From Paraburkholderia diazotrophica (GTDB lineage: Bacteria; Pseudomonadota; Gammaproteobacteria; Burkholderiales; Burkholderiaceae), in the NCBI RefSeq assembly GCF_900108945.1, contig NZ_FNYE01000003.1, forward strand, positions 1 to 64,000: a stretch of DNA of 64,000 bases, in the 5' to 3' direction. Under the pieces are notes generated by a model. It saw only the letters and a list, made by a program, of their open reading frames with translations, searched no databases and was not told the origin of the DNA. Shown here piece by piece: positions 1 through 7,119 of the stretch. The translations under genes and the position numbers were made by a program. Positions within the stretch are counted from its first letter, which is position 1, and every line of letters begins with the position of its first letter.

Positions 1-765
1 CAGAAGCTGGCGTATCGGGGCGAAGGCTATGAGCTGCGCACCTCCGGCTATGGCGTGCAGCGTGCGGGCAAGGGGCTGCACCTCACGGCGTACGATCGCC
101 CCGGCGCGACCGGCCAGCAGCTCGACATGCAGGAAACCGTCGCGCAGCTTGAGCGCGCGCTGGAACTGGCGAAGGCGCTGGCCGGGTCGGCGCGCAGTGC
201 GAAGGCCGCACCTGCGGATATCGACGCACAGCAAAGCGTGAAGGATGACCTCGACGGCCTGAAGCAGCCGGGGCTGCTCGCGAGCGCGCCCGCCTCGATT
301 GCCATTGCATCCGGCCGTGGCGTGCAGGTCGCGGCACAGGACAGTATCTCGGCGGTAGCGGGAAAGAACGCCGATATCAGCGTCGCAAAGCGCTTCACGG
401 TGGCCGCGGGCGAACTGGTGTCGATGTTCGCGCAGAAGCTTGGAGTGAAGCTGTTCGCCGCGAAAGGGCCAGTCGAGGTGCAGGCCCAGAGCGATGCGAT
501 GTCGTTGCTGGCCGACAAGGATCTGACGGTGGCGAGCGTCAACGGCACAGTGCGCATCAGCGCGAAGAAGGAACTCGTTCTTGAATGCGGCGGAGCGTTT
601 GTGCAACTCAAAGACGGCAACGTCACGCTGGGCGGTCCTGGTGATCTCTTCCTGAAGGTCATCACGATACAGAAGAAGGGCGCGCAATCCATGAACGCCA
701 ATCCCACCCTGCCTCACGGCGATGGCTCGATCCCCCAAGGCCGGGCGGACAACTACTCGAACTGA
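1..765 (+). CDS. vgrG: VgrG, type VI secretion spike protein (3' part)
   Basis: The reading frame is open from base 1, so the gene begins before the window and only about 254 C-terminal codons are visible. The sequence has the repetitive beta-prism character of the DUF2345 tail of VgrG: a run near visible residues 96-115 starting SAPASIAIASGRGVQ, alternating QDSISAVAGKNADI-type strands, and LECGGAFVQLKDGNVTLGG near the end. VgrG trimers form the tip of the T6SS tube and carry cargo effectors. Its place immediately before a large cell-wall hydrolase gene (18-nt gap) suggests that this VgrG delivers that protein. The core gp27/gp5-like part cannot be checked here. Confidence 0.9.
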   Translation, partial: QKLAYRGEGYELRTSGYGVQRAGKGLHLTAYDRPGATGQQLDMQETVAQLERALELAKALAGSARSAKAAPADIDAQQSVKDDLDGLKQPGLLASAPASIAIASGRGVQVAAQDSISAVAGKNADISVAKRFTVAAGELVSMFAQKLGVKLFAAKGPVEVQAQSDAMSLLADKDLTVASVNGTVRISAKKELVLECGGAFVQLKDGNVTLGGPGDLFLKVITIQKKGAQSMNANPTLPHGDGSIPQGRADNYSN

Positions 766-783
766 CGGTGACGGACGATTTCA

Positions 784-3663
784 ATGGCTACACATCACGG
801 TAAATCTCATCACCCGTCCACACCGGCTGCACCAGCAACACCACCGACACCGCAGTGGCAGCCCCTGAACTGGAGCTTTCCATTTGCGCCGACCAACGGC
901 AACACCGCCGATCCGCAGACGTGGCTCAAGGCGCTGGCCCGTGCTGACGGCGGGTTTTATCCGCTGGGTGCAAACGGCATGTTCCACGGCGGCATTCATT
1001 TCGATGCGGCCACCGGCGGGGCGCTCAAGCAGGGTGACGGCATCAGGGTCATCGCCGATGGCGAGGTCGTGGCCTACCGGCTGGACTCGAAGTATCCCGA
1101 GTTGACCTATCCGACCACGCCCAAGCGCTACGCCCTGTATTCAACTGGATTCGTGCTGGTGCGCCACAAGCTCGTGCTGCCGCCTGAACCTAAGCCTTCG
1201 ATTGCGCCAGCAGCGGCAGCAGCACCTGCTTCAGGTGCATCAACCGCGAGCGCCGACGGTACGCCGTCGTATCAGCCGCCCGCCGACGAGGTGCTGGAGT
1301 TCTACAGCCTGTACATGCACCAGCTCGACTGGGCGGGTTATCAGGCGGCCGTGCAGGCAGGCGACGGCAATTCCCAGTCTGCGTCATCGATTCATCCGTT
1401 GCCTTTCTGGCGGGGAGATAAACGTTTCCGCGTGGGCAGCAAGACGAACGACCGCCAGGCGCTGCCCCCCCAGCTCAATACGCCCTTCCGCTTCGACGTG
1501 GATTCAACCACATTGGACGCTACTCCAGCGGGAAACGATGCGCGGCTAGCCGGTCTCGCCGCAGGCCCGACACCTGGGAGCATCGGTCCGCTCGTAGCGC
1601 CAACTGACGAGACGCTACGGTACACAGTCCCAGCAACCCTCGCAGCGGACGCATCGCAGAATCCAGACACCGGTCAGATCGGTATCGCTATTCGGGACAG
1701 GGCCAACGGGACAGTCATCGGTCTGTTGCCGCGTGGTGGCGAACTCAGCGTAGCGGGTAATGCGGCCACCGGATGGGCGCAGATCGCGGCCATCACAAAA
1801 GGGACGCCGGTTGCAGCCGTCGCAGGTGGCATGCAGGACCCACGCGCCACGACTGGCTGTGTTTCTCTCGGAAAACTCGATGCAGTCGTTGATCCCAAGC
1901 CTCTGGATACGGTTGTCGTGCTCGATACACCTTATCCGGTCAAGGCGGGCGACGTGGTGGGCTATCTGGGGGAGTACCAGCGGTATCGCGAATCGCAACA
2001 GCTGCCACCAAAGCCGATGCACCCGATGCTTCACGTCGAGGTGTTCGCCGGTACACAGTTGGAAAGTTTCATCAGCAAGAGCCAGGAGCGTGCGAAAAAG
2101 CTGCCGGAGAGCGGCAAGACACTGCTGGTGATCCGGCAGGGAGCGAAGCTCGTCAAGGCCGCCGAGCCGGACAGCAACAACCTTGTAAGGGCGGGACTCT
2201 TGCTCACGCTAACCAAGGACGATCCGGGTAAAGGTTGGTGGGCCAAGGTGCAGCCGACCCAGCTTCCGGCGCAGTCGGCCGCACACGGTCATGGTCACGG
2301 CCGCGCTCATCACGCCAGTGGCACGCCGGTAGGCAGCCCGCTATGGGTCGAGCGCAGTGTCGCGGGCAAAGCGGCCAGTTCGGTGGTCCGGGCGTGGTCG
2401 ACGTTCCCGCTGCGGATCGCCAACGCACCGTCACAGGCCGTTGGGTATCAGCAGGTGCTGTCGCGAGGCCAACTTGACCAGTCCATCGATAACAGCAACG
2501 CGACGGACGATCATGGTTCCCACTGGTGGCAGATTCCCGGCGGCGACATGAACGGCATGACGATCTTGGGCTGGGTGTGCGAAAAGGACCACCCCGATAC
2601 TCAATGGGAAAGCCCGTGGTCGTGGCCGGGGTTCGATACGGTTGATACGACCAGCATTCCGGTGCTCGACCTGTACAGGCGCAACTTGTATGTCACCAAA
2701 CAGCTGCTGGATGGCGAGGAAGAGGCGTTCAGCACAGTCGCGGCGACGGTAAACGCAGGGCTGTTGATCGGAAAGCTCGAAAGAGCAGCCAACCGCCAGG
2801 GCGACGGCAAGGGGACGGTGACACCGGCCGATCTTAGGAAAGCGCTGACGATACCTTGGCTCGCGGAGGCGGTCTCGCATCTGATCGTTCGCTATCAGAG
2901 TGAGTGGGGTGGCGATATGAGTCGTTGGGATCAGTTGTCGAAGGTGATGGGCAACGGAAAACACATCTGGCAGGCCGAACTGGAGCGTATCGAGAAACTG
3001 CAATGGTGGGACAAGGTGAAGGCCGTCAAGGGCTTTCCGGCTGACCCTGACGTTTGGCACATTCATCCGGTTGGATTGGTGGGGAATTTCGCTGGGGCAG
3101 GCGGAGTTGGTCTGACCATCGAGGAAGCAAGGGTACGCGCGTTTTTAAGAATGATCCGAGTTGGAGAAGGTACGGAAAGACCCGCCGGTTACGAGCGTCT
3201 ATTTGGGGGGCAGTCGTTTGTCAAAGACTATGGACGCGATTTCAGCGATCACCCTCGAATCCTCATAACTCGGACGAACAGCAAAGGGAAGACCTTGCGA
3301 TCTACCGCAGCCGGCGCATATCAGGTAATGGGATATAACTGGGACGATCCCGCATACGTGGCATATCGAAGGAAATATGGTATTACCGACTTTAACCCGG
3401 CTTCTCAAGATAGGTACTGCGTTATTTTGTTGAAATATAAGCGTCACGCCTTGGAAGACATTAAAAGCGGCGAAATCCAAAAAGCTGTCATCAAGGACGG
3501 TTGCAATCTTGAATGGGCAAGCTTGCCAGGAAACAATTACGGACAAGGTGGTGTTGGTATGAACACGGTAGTCGAAAAATTTTCGGAATACCTTCGTGAT
3601 GAGTTATCCGGGAAAAGTGATTTGGCCGTTTCAATTGGTGGCATTGACGATTTGATTAAATGA
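784..3663 (+). CDS. T6SS cargo effector: M23-like module plus lambda-R-type muramidase domain
   Basis: A 959-residue protein directly behind vgrG. The N-terminal part has an M23-metallopeptidase flavour: FHGGIHFD (His68, His72, Asp74), then GDGIRVIADGEVVAYR, and much later GDVVGYLGEY with HPMLHVEVF (His413, His417). Between and after these are long inserts and SH3-like stretches. The C-terminus (about 780-950) closely follows phage lambda R endolysin (lytic transglycosylase): GEGTE with candidate catalytic Glu795, DFSDHPRILI near 820, STAAGAYQV, DFNPASQD and EWASLPGNNYGQ. It has no signal peptide, as expected for T6SS cargo. The last roughly 500 bases are AT-richer than the rest. Predicted role: peptidoglycan degradation in the target periplasm. 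Whether the M23-like part is catalytic is unsure. Confidence 0.87.
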   Translation: MATHHGKSHHPSTPAAPATPPTPQWQPLNWSFPFAPTNGNTADPQTWLKALARADGGFYPLGANGMFHGGIHFDAATGGALKQGDGIRVIADGEVVAYRLDSKYPELTYPTTPKRYALYSTGFVLVRHKLVLPPEPKPSIAPAAAAAPASGASTASADGTPSYQPPADEVLEFYSLYMHQLDWAGYQAAVQAGDGNSQSASSIHPLPFWRGDKRFRVGSKTNDRQALPPQLNTPFRFDVDSTTLDATPAGNDARLAGLAAGPTPGSIGPLVAPTDETLRYTVPATLAADASQNPDTGQIGIAIRDRANGTVIGLLPRGGELSVAGNAATGWAQIAAITKGTPVAAVAGGMQDPRATTGCVSLGKLDAVVDPKPLDTVVVLDTPYPVKAGDVVGYLGEYQRYRESQQLPPKPMHPMLHVEVFAGTQLESFISKSQERAKKLPESGKTLLVIRQGAKLVKAAEPDSNNLVRAGLLLTLTKDDPGKGWWAKVQPTQLPAQSAAHGHGHGRAHHASGTPVGSPLWVERSVAGKAASSVVRAWSTFPLRIANAPSQAVGYQQVLSRGQLDQSIDNSNATDDHGSHWWQIPGGDMNGMTILGWVCEKDHPDTQWESPWSWPGFDTVDTTSIPVLDLYRRNLYVTKQLLDGEEEAFSTVAATVNAGLLIGKLERAANRQGDGKGTVTPADLRKALTIPWLAEAVSHLIVRYQSEWGGDMSRWDQLSKVMGNGKHIWQAELERIEKLQWWDKVKAVKGFPADPDVWHIHPVGLVGNFAGAGGVGLTIEEARVRAFLRMIRVGEGTERPAGYERLFGGQSFVKDYGRDFSDHPRILITRTNSKGKTLRSTAAGAYQVMGYNWDDPAYVAYRRKYGITDFNPASQDRYCVILLKYKRHALEDIKSGEIQKAVIKDGCNLEWASLPGNNYGQGGVGMNTVVEKFSEYLRDELSGKSDLAVSIGGIDDLIK

Positions 3664-3670
3664 GGACGCA

Positions 3671-4213
3671 ATGAAAGCTATATTTTTGGTGCTGACGCTT
3701 CTTCTTGCTTTTGCTAGCCAGTGTGTCTGCACCTATGCGGCGGATAGTGGTACTATACCGAATTTTTCAGATTATCCAGTCGAAGTTTACAATGGGCACT
3801 TGAAAGTGCCGAACTATTATAAAAAAACAGACGGGGAGTGGCGTGACGATATGGGTAAGTTGACAGCACCGCCTGAAATAAATTTTGCCGGAAAATATTA
3901 TATCGGAAGCCATAGCTGCGGGGCTGGTTGCAGATATTATACTCTTTCAGACTTGGCAAGCGGTTCTGAATCGAATGCGCTCGATATGTTCTCAAATGAT
4001 GAAAGACATTCCCCTAAAACGTTTGATGGACGGTCATACGTAACCAGTCTGGTTAGTCGACCTGACAGTAAAATGCTGGTCGCCCAATATCATATTGAGC
4101 AAGGGGCAACGTCTAAAGAAGAATGCAGAGAAAGGATTTTTTTGTTAAGTGACGAGGGGAAAAAGGCTAAGCCTATAACCAAAACTATAAACCATTGCGA
4201 AGATTTTCAGTGA
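3671..4213 (+). CDS. Exported immunity-like protein following the muramidase effector
   Basis: A 180-residue protein starting 7 nt after the effector stop. A classical signal peptide is visible (hydrophobic residues about 3-21, ending CTYA), so it should reach the periplasm, where a cell-wall hydrolase would act. The mature part contains NFAGKYYIGSHSCGAGCRYY and two further Cys, one near residue 156 and one near the C-terminus, which could make disulfides. Position, export and AT-rich codon use fit a cognate immunity protein, but no named family was recognised. A degraded copy of its first about 60 codons lies at 5707-5892. Confidence 0.75.
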   Translation: MKAIFLVLTLLLAFASQCVCTYAADSGTIPNFSDYPVEVYNGHLKVPNYYKKTDGEWRDDMGKLTAPPEINFAGKYYIGSHSCGAGCRYYTLSDLASGSESNALDMFSNDERHSPKTFDGRSYVTSLVSRPDSKMLVAQYHIEQGATSKEECRERIFLLSDEGKKAKPITKTINHCEDFQ

Positions 4214-4258
4214 GATTCGACCTTGAACGACCTCGACAATTCATCAGCAAGGTAATGC

Positions 4259-4597
4259 ATGAAATACATCTGGATCCTAGTAGTTCTACTCCTTTCGACT
4301 GCCGCAACTGCGAGATCCGCATGTGACAGTGAAATCGCGCGAGAAATGGAGCGATGTGCGAAATCAAACTATGAGGAAGCGGATACTGCCCTAAATCGAG
4401 AGTACATCAATTTAATAAAGAGTCTTCCCAATTCAGATAAATTTAAGCTGCAAGAAGTTCAACGGTATTGGGTCACCTACAAAACAAGATATTGCAAAGA
4501 CACATTCAGCGCTAAAAGTCCCGGCAACGAAGCGGGTATTGAAATGTGGTCTTGTCTTGAGTCAGCAACCGATTCGAGCTCAATACGGGGATTTTAA
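4259..4597 (+). CDS. LprI-like (DUF1311) exported putative lysozyme inhibitor
   Basis: A 112-residue protein with a signal peptide (hydrophobic core WILVVLLLSTAATA). The mature part has the LprI/DUF1311 pattern: paired Cys (CDSEIAREMERC), then an A-D-x-x-LN-x-x-Y segment (EADTALNREYINLI), LQEVQRYWVTYKTRYC and a last Cys near residue 100. Members of this family include the Mycobacterium lysozyme inhibitor LprI, so an anti-muramidase immunity role fits its place behind a muramidase effector. That function is inferred. The gene lies 45 nt after the previous one and shares its low-GC codon use. Confidence 0.78.
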   Translation: MKYIWILVVLLLSTAATARSACDSEIAREMERCAKSNYEEADTALNREYINLIKSLPNSDKFKLQEVQRYWVTYKTRYCKDTFSAKSPGNEAGIEMWSCLESATDSSSIRGF

Positions 4598-4608
4598 GAG
4601 AGCCAGAT

Positions 4609-5004
4609 ATGGTTCGTGTTTTGATCAGTGAGAAGTATAAAAGCACTGCAATGCGCCTCGGAGTGGTTCTGCTAGCCGTTTTTTCTTTTTGGCGAATAAC
4701 TCAGGCGGCCGAGTGCGGCGAGTTTGATAGTCTCGTGAAAAAGCGTGAAATGTATGTTCCGGGTGCCGACTCGGAGCGTCAGGTTGCAGGGAACGGGCGG
4801 TTGCAATTTTATTCTGCGCCAGATGTGAAATGTAAGATGGCGGGTGTTTTTATTCTCCCGCATCAAAAGATTGATGCTTACTACACGTATGGATATTACA
4901 CATCAGTTGTTTATATAGATGTGAAAACGGGCTCCAATGTAAGCGGATGGGTACGGTCAAATCGCTTGAAATCGACCGGCTTAGGCATTGCACCGCGTCA
5001 TTAG
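4609..5004 (+). CDS. Small exported protein, SH3-like, of unknown function
   Basis: 131 residues with an N-terminal hydrophobic segment (about 16-34, ending TQAA) that reads as a signal peptide. An internal Met at 4651 would give a shorter, more conventional leader. The mature part ends in a pattern typical of bacterial SH3 folds: FYSAPDVKCKM in the middle, YIDVKTGSNVSGWVRSNRL near the end. It starts 12 nt after the LprI-like gene and shares the AT-rich composition, so it belongs to the same acquired cassette. It could be a second immunity protein binding the SH3 or glycan part of the effector; no family was identified with certainty. Confidence 0.65.
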   Translation: MVRVLISEKYKSTAMRLGVVLLAVFSFWRITQAAECGEFDSLVKKREMYVPGADSERQVAGNGRLQFYSAPDVKCKMAGVFILPHQKIDAYYTYGYYTSVVYIDVKTGSNVSGWVRSNRLKSTGLGIAPRH

Positions 5005-5157
5005 CGAGGCCAAATCCAATTGATTTCATAGCAAAATCTTCAGAGAACTCGACGCATAAGCCTTTCGCCCGTTAAGGAAGTCTCGCTTATCCATGAATCG
5101 ATGAGAGTCGCTACAACGAGGGATATTCTCGCCAAAAATGAATCACGCTGACATGTC

Positions 5158-5687
5158 ATGAAGTATATCGTTCGCTTTTTCATTCTGGTGGCGGCATTGG
5201 GCCTAAGCTCCGTTGCTTCCCATGCGAGATCGTTGGAAGCTGCGCGCAATCATTCATTCGACCATGTCGAGATTGCTTATGCTCACGACATGTGCTTTTT
5301 TCCATACTCTCCCGTTAGTTTTTGTGACGGCAGGCATATTTCTGAAATAAAAAATGCGATTGCCAGTGGTGTGGGTAATTTTAACAACCACTACATACTA
5401 TTAGAAATCAAGGAATGGAAACCTTCCGAATATTACGGAAATAGTCTGATGGCAATCGATACACTTACGGGGATCGCCTACCCTCTGCCATTTGATTACT
5501 TTTCAGATCACATCAATATGAATAATTATCAAGTTATAAAAAACCGAGACTGGTTTTTTCCGTAAAAAGCAATAAGATTTGTATCGATGGTTCCGTTCTC
5601 GTCTATCACGCAAGAACGAATGGTCATTTTTGTTTTGACTTTGACGGAGACAAATTCACCGGATATCGCACTGAATACATGGATTAA
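5158..5687 (+). pseudogene. Exported immunity-like gene broken by a frameshift in a T6 run
   Basis: The first frame opens at ATG 5158 with a signal peptide (FFILVAALGLSSVASHA) and stops at 5563-5565 after 135 codons. At 5554-5559 there are six T. Adding one T would restore a coherent frame to a stop at 5685-5687, giving 41 more residues with plausible protein character, including SNKICIDGSVLVYH and CFDFDGDKFTGY. That extension supplies the Cys and FDG-type strand features expected at the end of such exported proteins. Either the gene is a recent pseudogene or phase-variable at the homopolymer, or the base count is a sequencing error. A functional 135-residue short form cannot be excluded. Confidence 0.62.
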
Positions 5688-5706
5688 GCCTGCTAGCAAG
5701 AGAGTC

Positions 5707-5892
5707 ATGAAGATTATATTTTCGACCTTGACGCATCTTGCTACTGTTGATTGCACCTTTGTCTATGCGGTTGATAGGGGCTCGTCGCCAAATTTTTTAA
5801 TTATCCGGTTGACGTTTTATCGTGGCCAATTGAAGGTGCCGATTTCTTATAAAAGAATCGACACGGAATCAAGAGATGAACGTCTGTAAGTT
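5707..5892 (+). pseudogene. Truncated, decayed duplicate of the 3671-4213 immunity-like gene
   Basis: Reading from ATG 5707 gives MKIIFSTLTH, then YAVDRGSSPNF, and later RGQLKVPISYKRIDTESRDE. This lines up with the intact gene at 3671: MKAIFLVLTL, YAADSGTIPNF, NGHLKVPNYYKKTDGEWRDD. The middle block matches (NYPVDVY versus DYPVEVY) only if one T is added in the T6 run near 5792 and one T removed from the T4 run near 5814, so two compensating frameshifts are present. The copy stops at 5887-5889, just before the AGKYYIG core. It is a pseudogene 5' fragment left by duplication. Confidence 0.7.
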
Positions 5893-5949
5893 GAATACTA
5901 GCAATGCGGTTGCGCGTGCAATAACTAACTTTCTCGAACGATATATTTT

Positions 5950-7119
5950 ATGCCGTGGCCTATCCCGACGCTGATATCTGTCGAGCGTCCTAAGCCGATC
6001 TCCATACGCGTACTGCTCCCGACGCTCGCTGCCATTGCATCAGGCGCGATCGGCGCCGTGCTGCTGCTGTGGCCGCACGGCAAGCCGACGCAGACGATCC
6101 AGTTCTGGAGCCTCCTGATTGGGGCGCCACTGGCGGCGTGTGCACTGGCGTTTGGCCTGACGTTGAACCGCTGGGAAGCACAGCAAACCGTCGCGGAAGA
6201 ATCCGAGCGGGAGCAACAGCGAATCGTGAAACTGTGGCGCGACTGGTGCCGCCGTCATCTGCGTGTCGTTCAAAGCGAGGTCTTTCTGCCGGTTACGGAT
6301 GAGCATGCTCCGTTTTCAACGGCGAATTCCGACTTTCCGATGAACAGGGAACGGGCTATTGGCTTCCCGTGGGCAAAAGAGCGCTCGACGGCGTTCAGGC
6401 GCACCAGGTTGCTTCACCTCGTTGCTGTGCGATTCGCTGACGCGCTCAAGGCCCGGCGCGAGATCGCCGTCACATTAATGCTCGATGACCTAGCGCCCGA
6501 ACAAACGAAAGCCTGGACGATGCGAGTACACCGTATCTTCAGCCGCACTGTGCCTGAAGCCGTCTTGCGGATCGAAACGCGACCCGCGACCGGTGCTGCG
6601 CAGTGGCTTGCGGAACAGGTTGATCGGGGTGATGCGGAGCCACAGCTCGTCGTTGCAGCGCAACTCTGGCCAGAAGACGAGGCAGAACATGCTTTCAGCG
6701 AGGGCGCCGCCGCGTTCCTGGTCGAACCCGTTGCCACCCAGACCGACTCGGTCTTACGCCCCATGACAACCCTCCCCGAGACACTGGAAGCCGGGCTCGC
6801 CCAACTCATGCAGATGCAGGTCGCCCCTGACCGTCTGACGCACGTATGGTCTACCGGTTGCGACGATGAATCGGTCGCTATCCGCTCGGCGCTCACGCCT
6901 GATCCCAAGGCTCTCGCGGAGGAACGTCTGCTCGACGGCATCGTGGGCAAACCCGGGCCGGCCAGCGGTTGGATTGCGCTCGCCACGGCACTGGCAGCGT
7001 CGTCGGAAGCCGGACCGCAACTGGTCGTCTGGCGCGAACCGGAATCTGAGCCGGTGCATCTGTGCGTGGTCGCAGCAGCAGCACCATCGCCTTTGCCTCA
7101 CAAAGGAACAACCGTTTGA
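5950..7119 (+). CDS. T6SS-associated inner-membrane protein of unknown function, next to tssM
   Basis: 389 residues. Two N-terminal membrane segments are clear (about 18-42 and 50-70), followed by a soluble domain with no motif I can name. Normal high-GC coding returns at this gene after the AT-rich immunity region. No convincing ribosome-binding site precedes ATG 5950. Its TGA stop is embedded in the TTG start of tssM, which indicates translational coupling and a function tied to the T6SS membrane complex. It is not an obvious TssL (no DotU-type fold seen). I infer an accessory membrane component specific to this T6SS subtype. Confidence 0.8.
   Translation: MPWPIPTLISVERPKPISIRVLLPTLAAIASGAIGAVLLLWPHGKPTQTIQFWSLLIGAPLAACALAFGLTLNRWEAQQTVAEESEREQQRIVKLWRDWCRRHLRVVQSEVFLPVTDEHAPFSTANSDFPMNRERAIGFPWAKERSTAFRRTRLLHLVAVRFADALKARREIAVTLMLDDLAPEQTKAWTMRVHRIFSRTVPEAVLRIETRPATGAAQWLAEQVDRGDAEPQLVVAAQLWPEDEAEHAFSEGAAAFLVEPVATQTDSVLRPMTTLPETLEAGLAQLMQMQVAPDRLTHVWSTGCDDESVAIRSALTPDPKALAEERLLDGIVGKPGPASGWIALATALAASSEAGPQLVVWREPESEPVHLCVVAAAAPSPLPHKGTTV

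Noticed and set aside
5587..5889. A 100-codon open frame spanning the two immunity remnants
   Set aside because: Its first part is out of frame with the better 5158-5687 continuation and its second part is the decayed copy of the 3671 gene; the join is accidental.
7062..7115. ATG 7062 as the tssM start
   Set aside because: It lies 54 nt inside the upstream gene with no ribosome-binding site, while TTG 7116 has AAAGGA and the stop-start overlap seen again at tssG.
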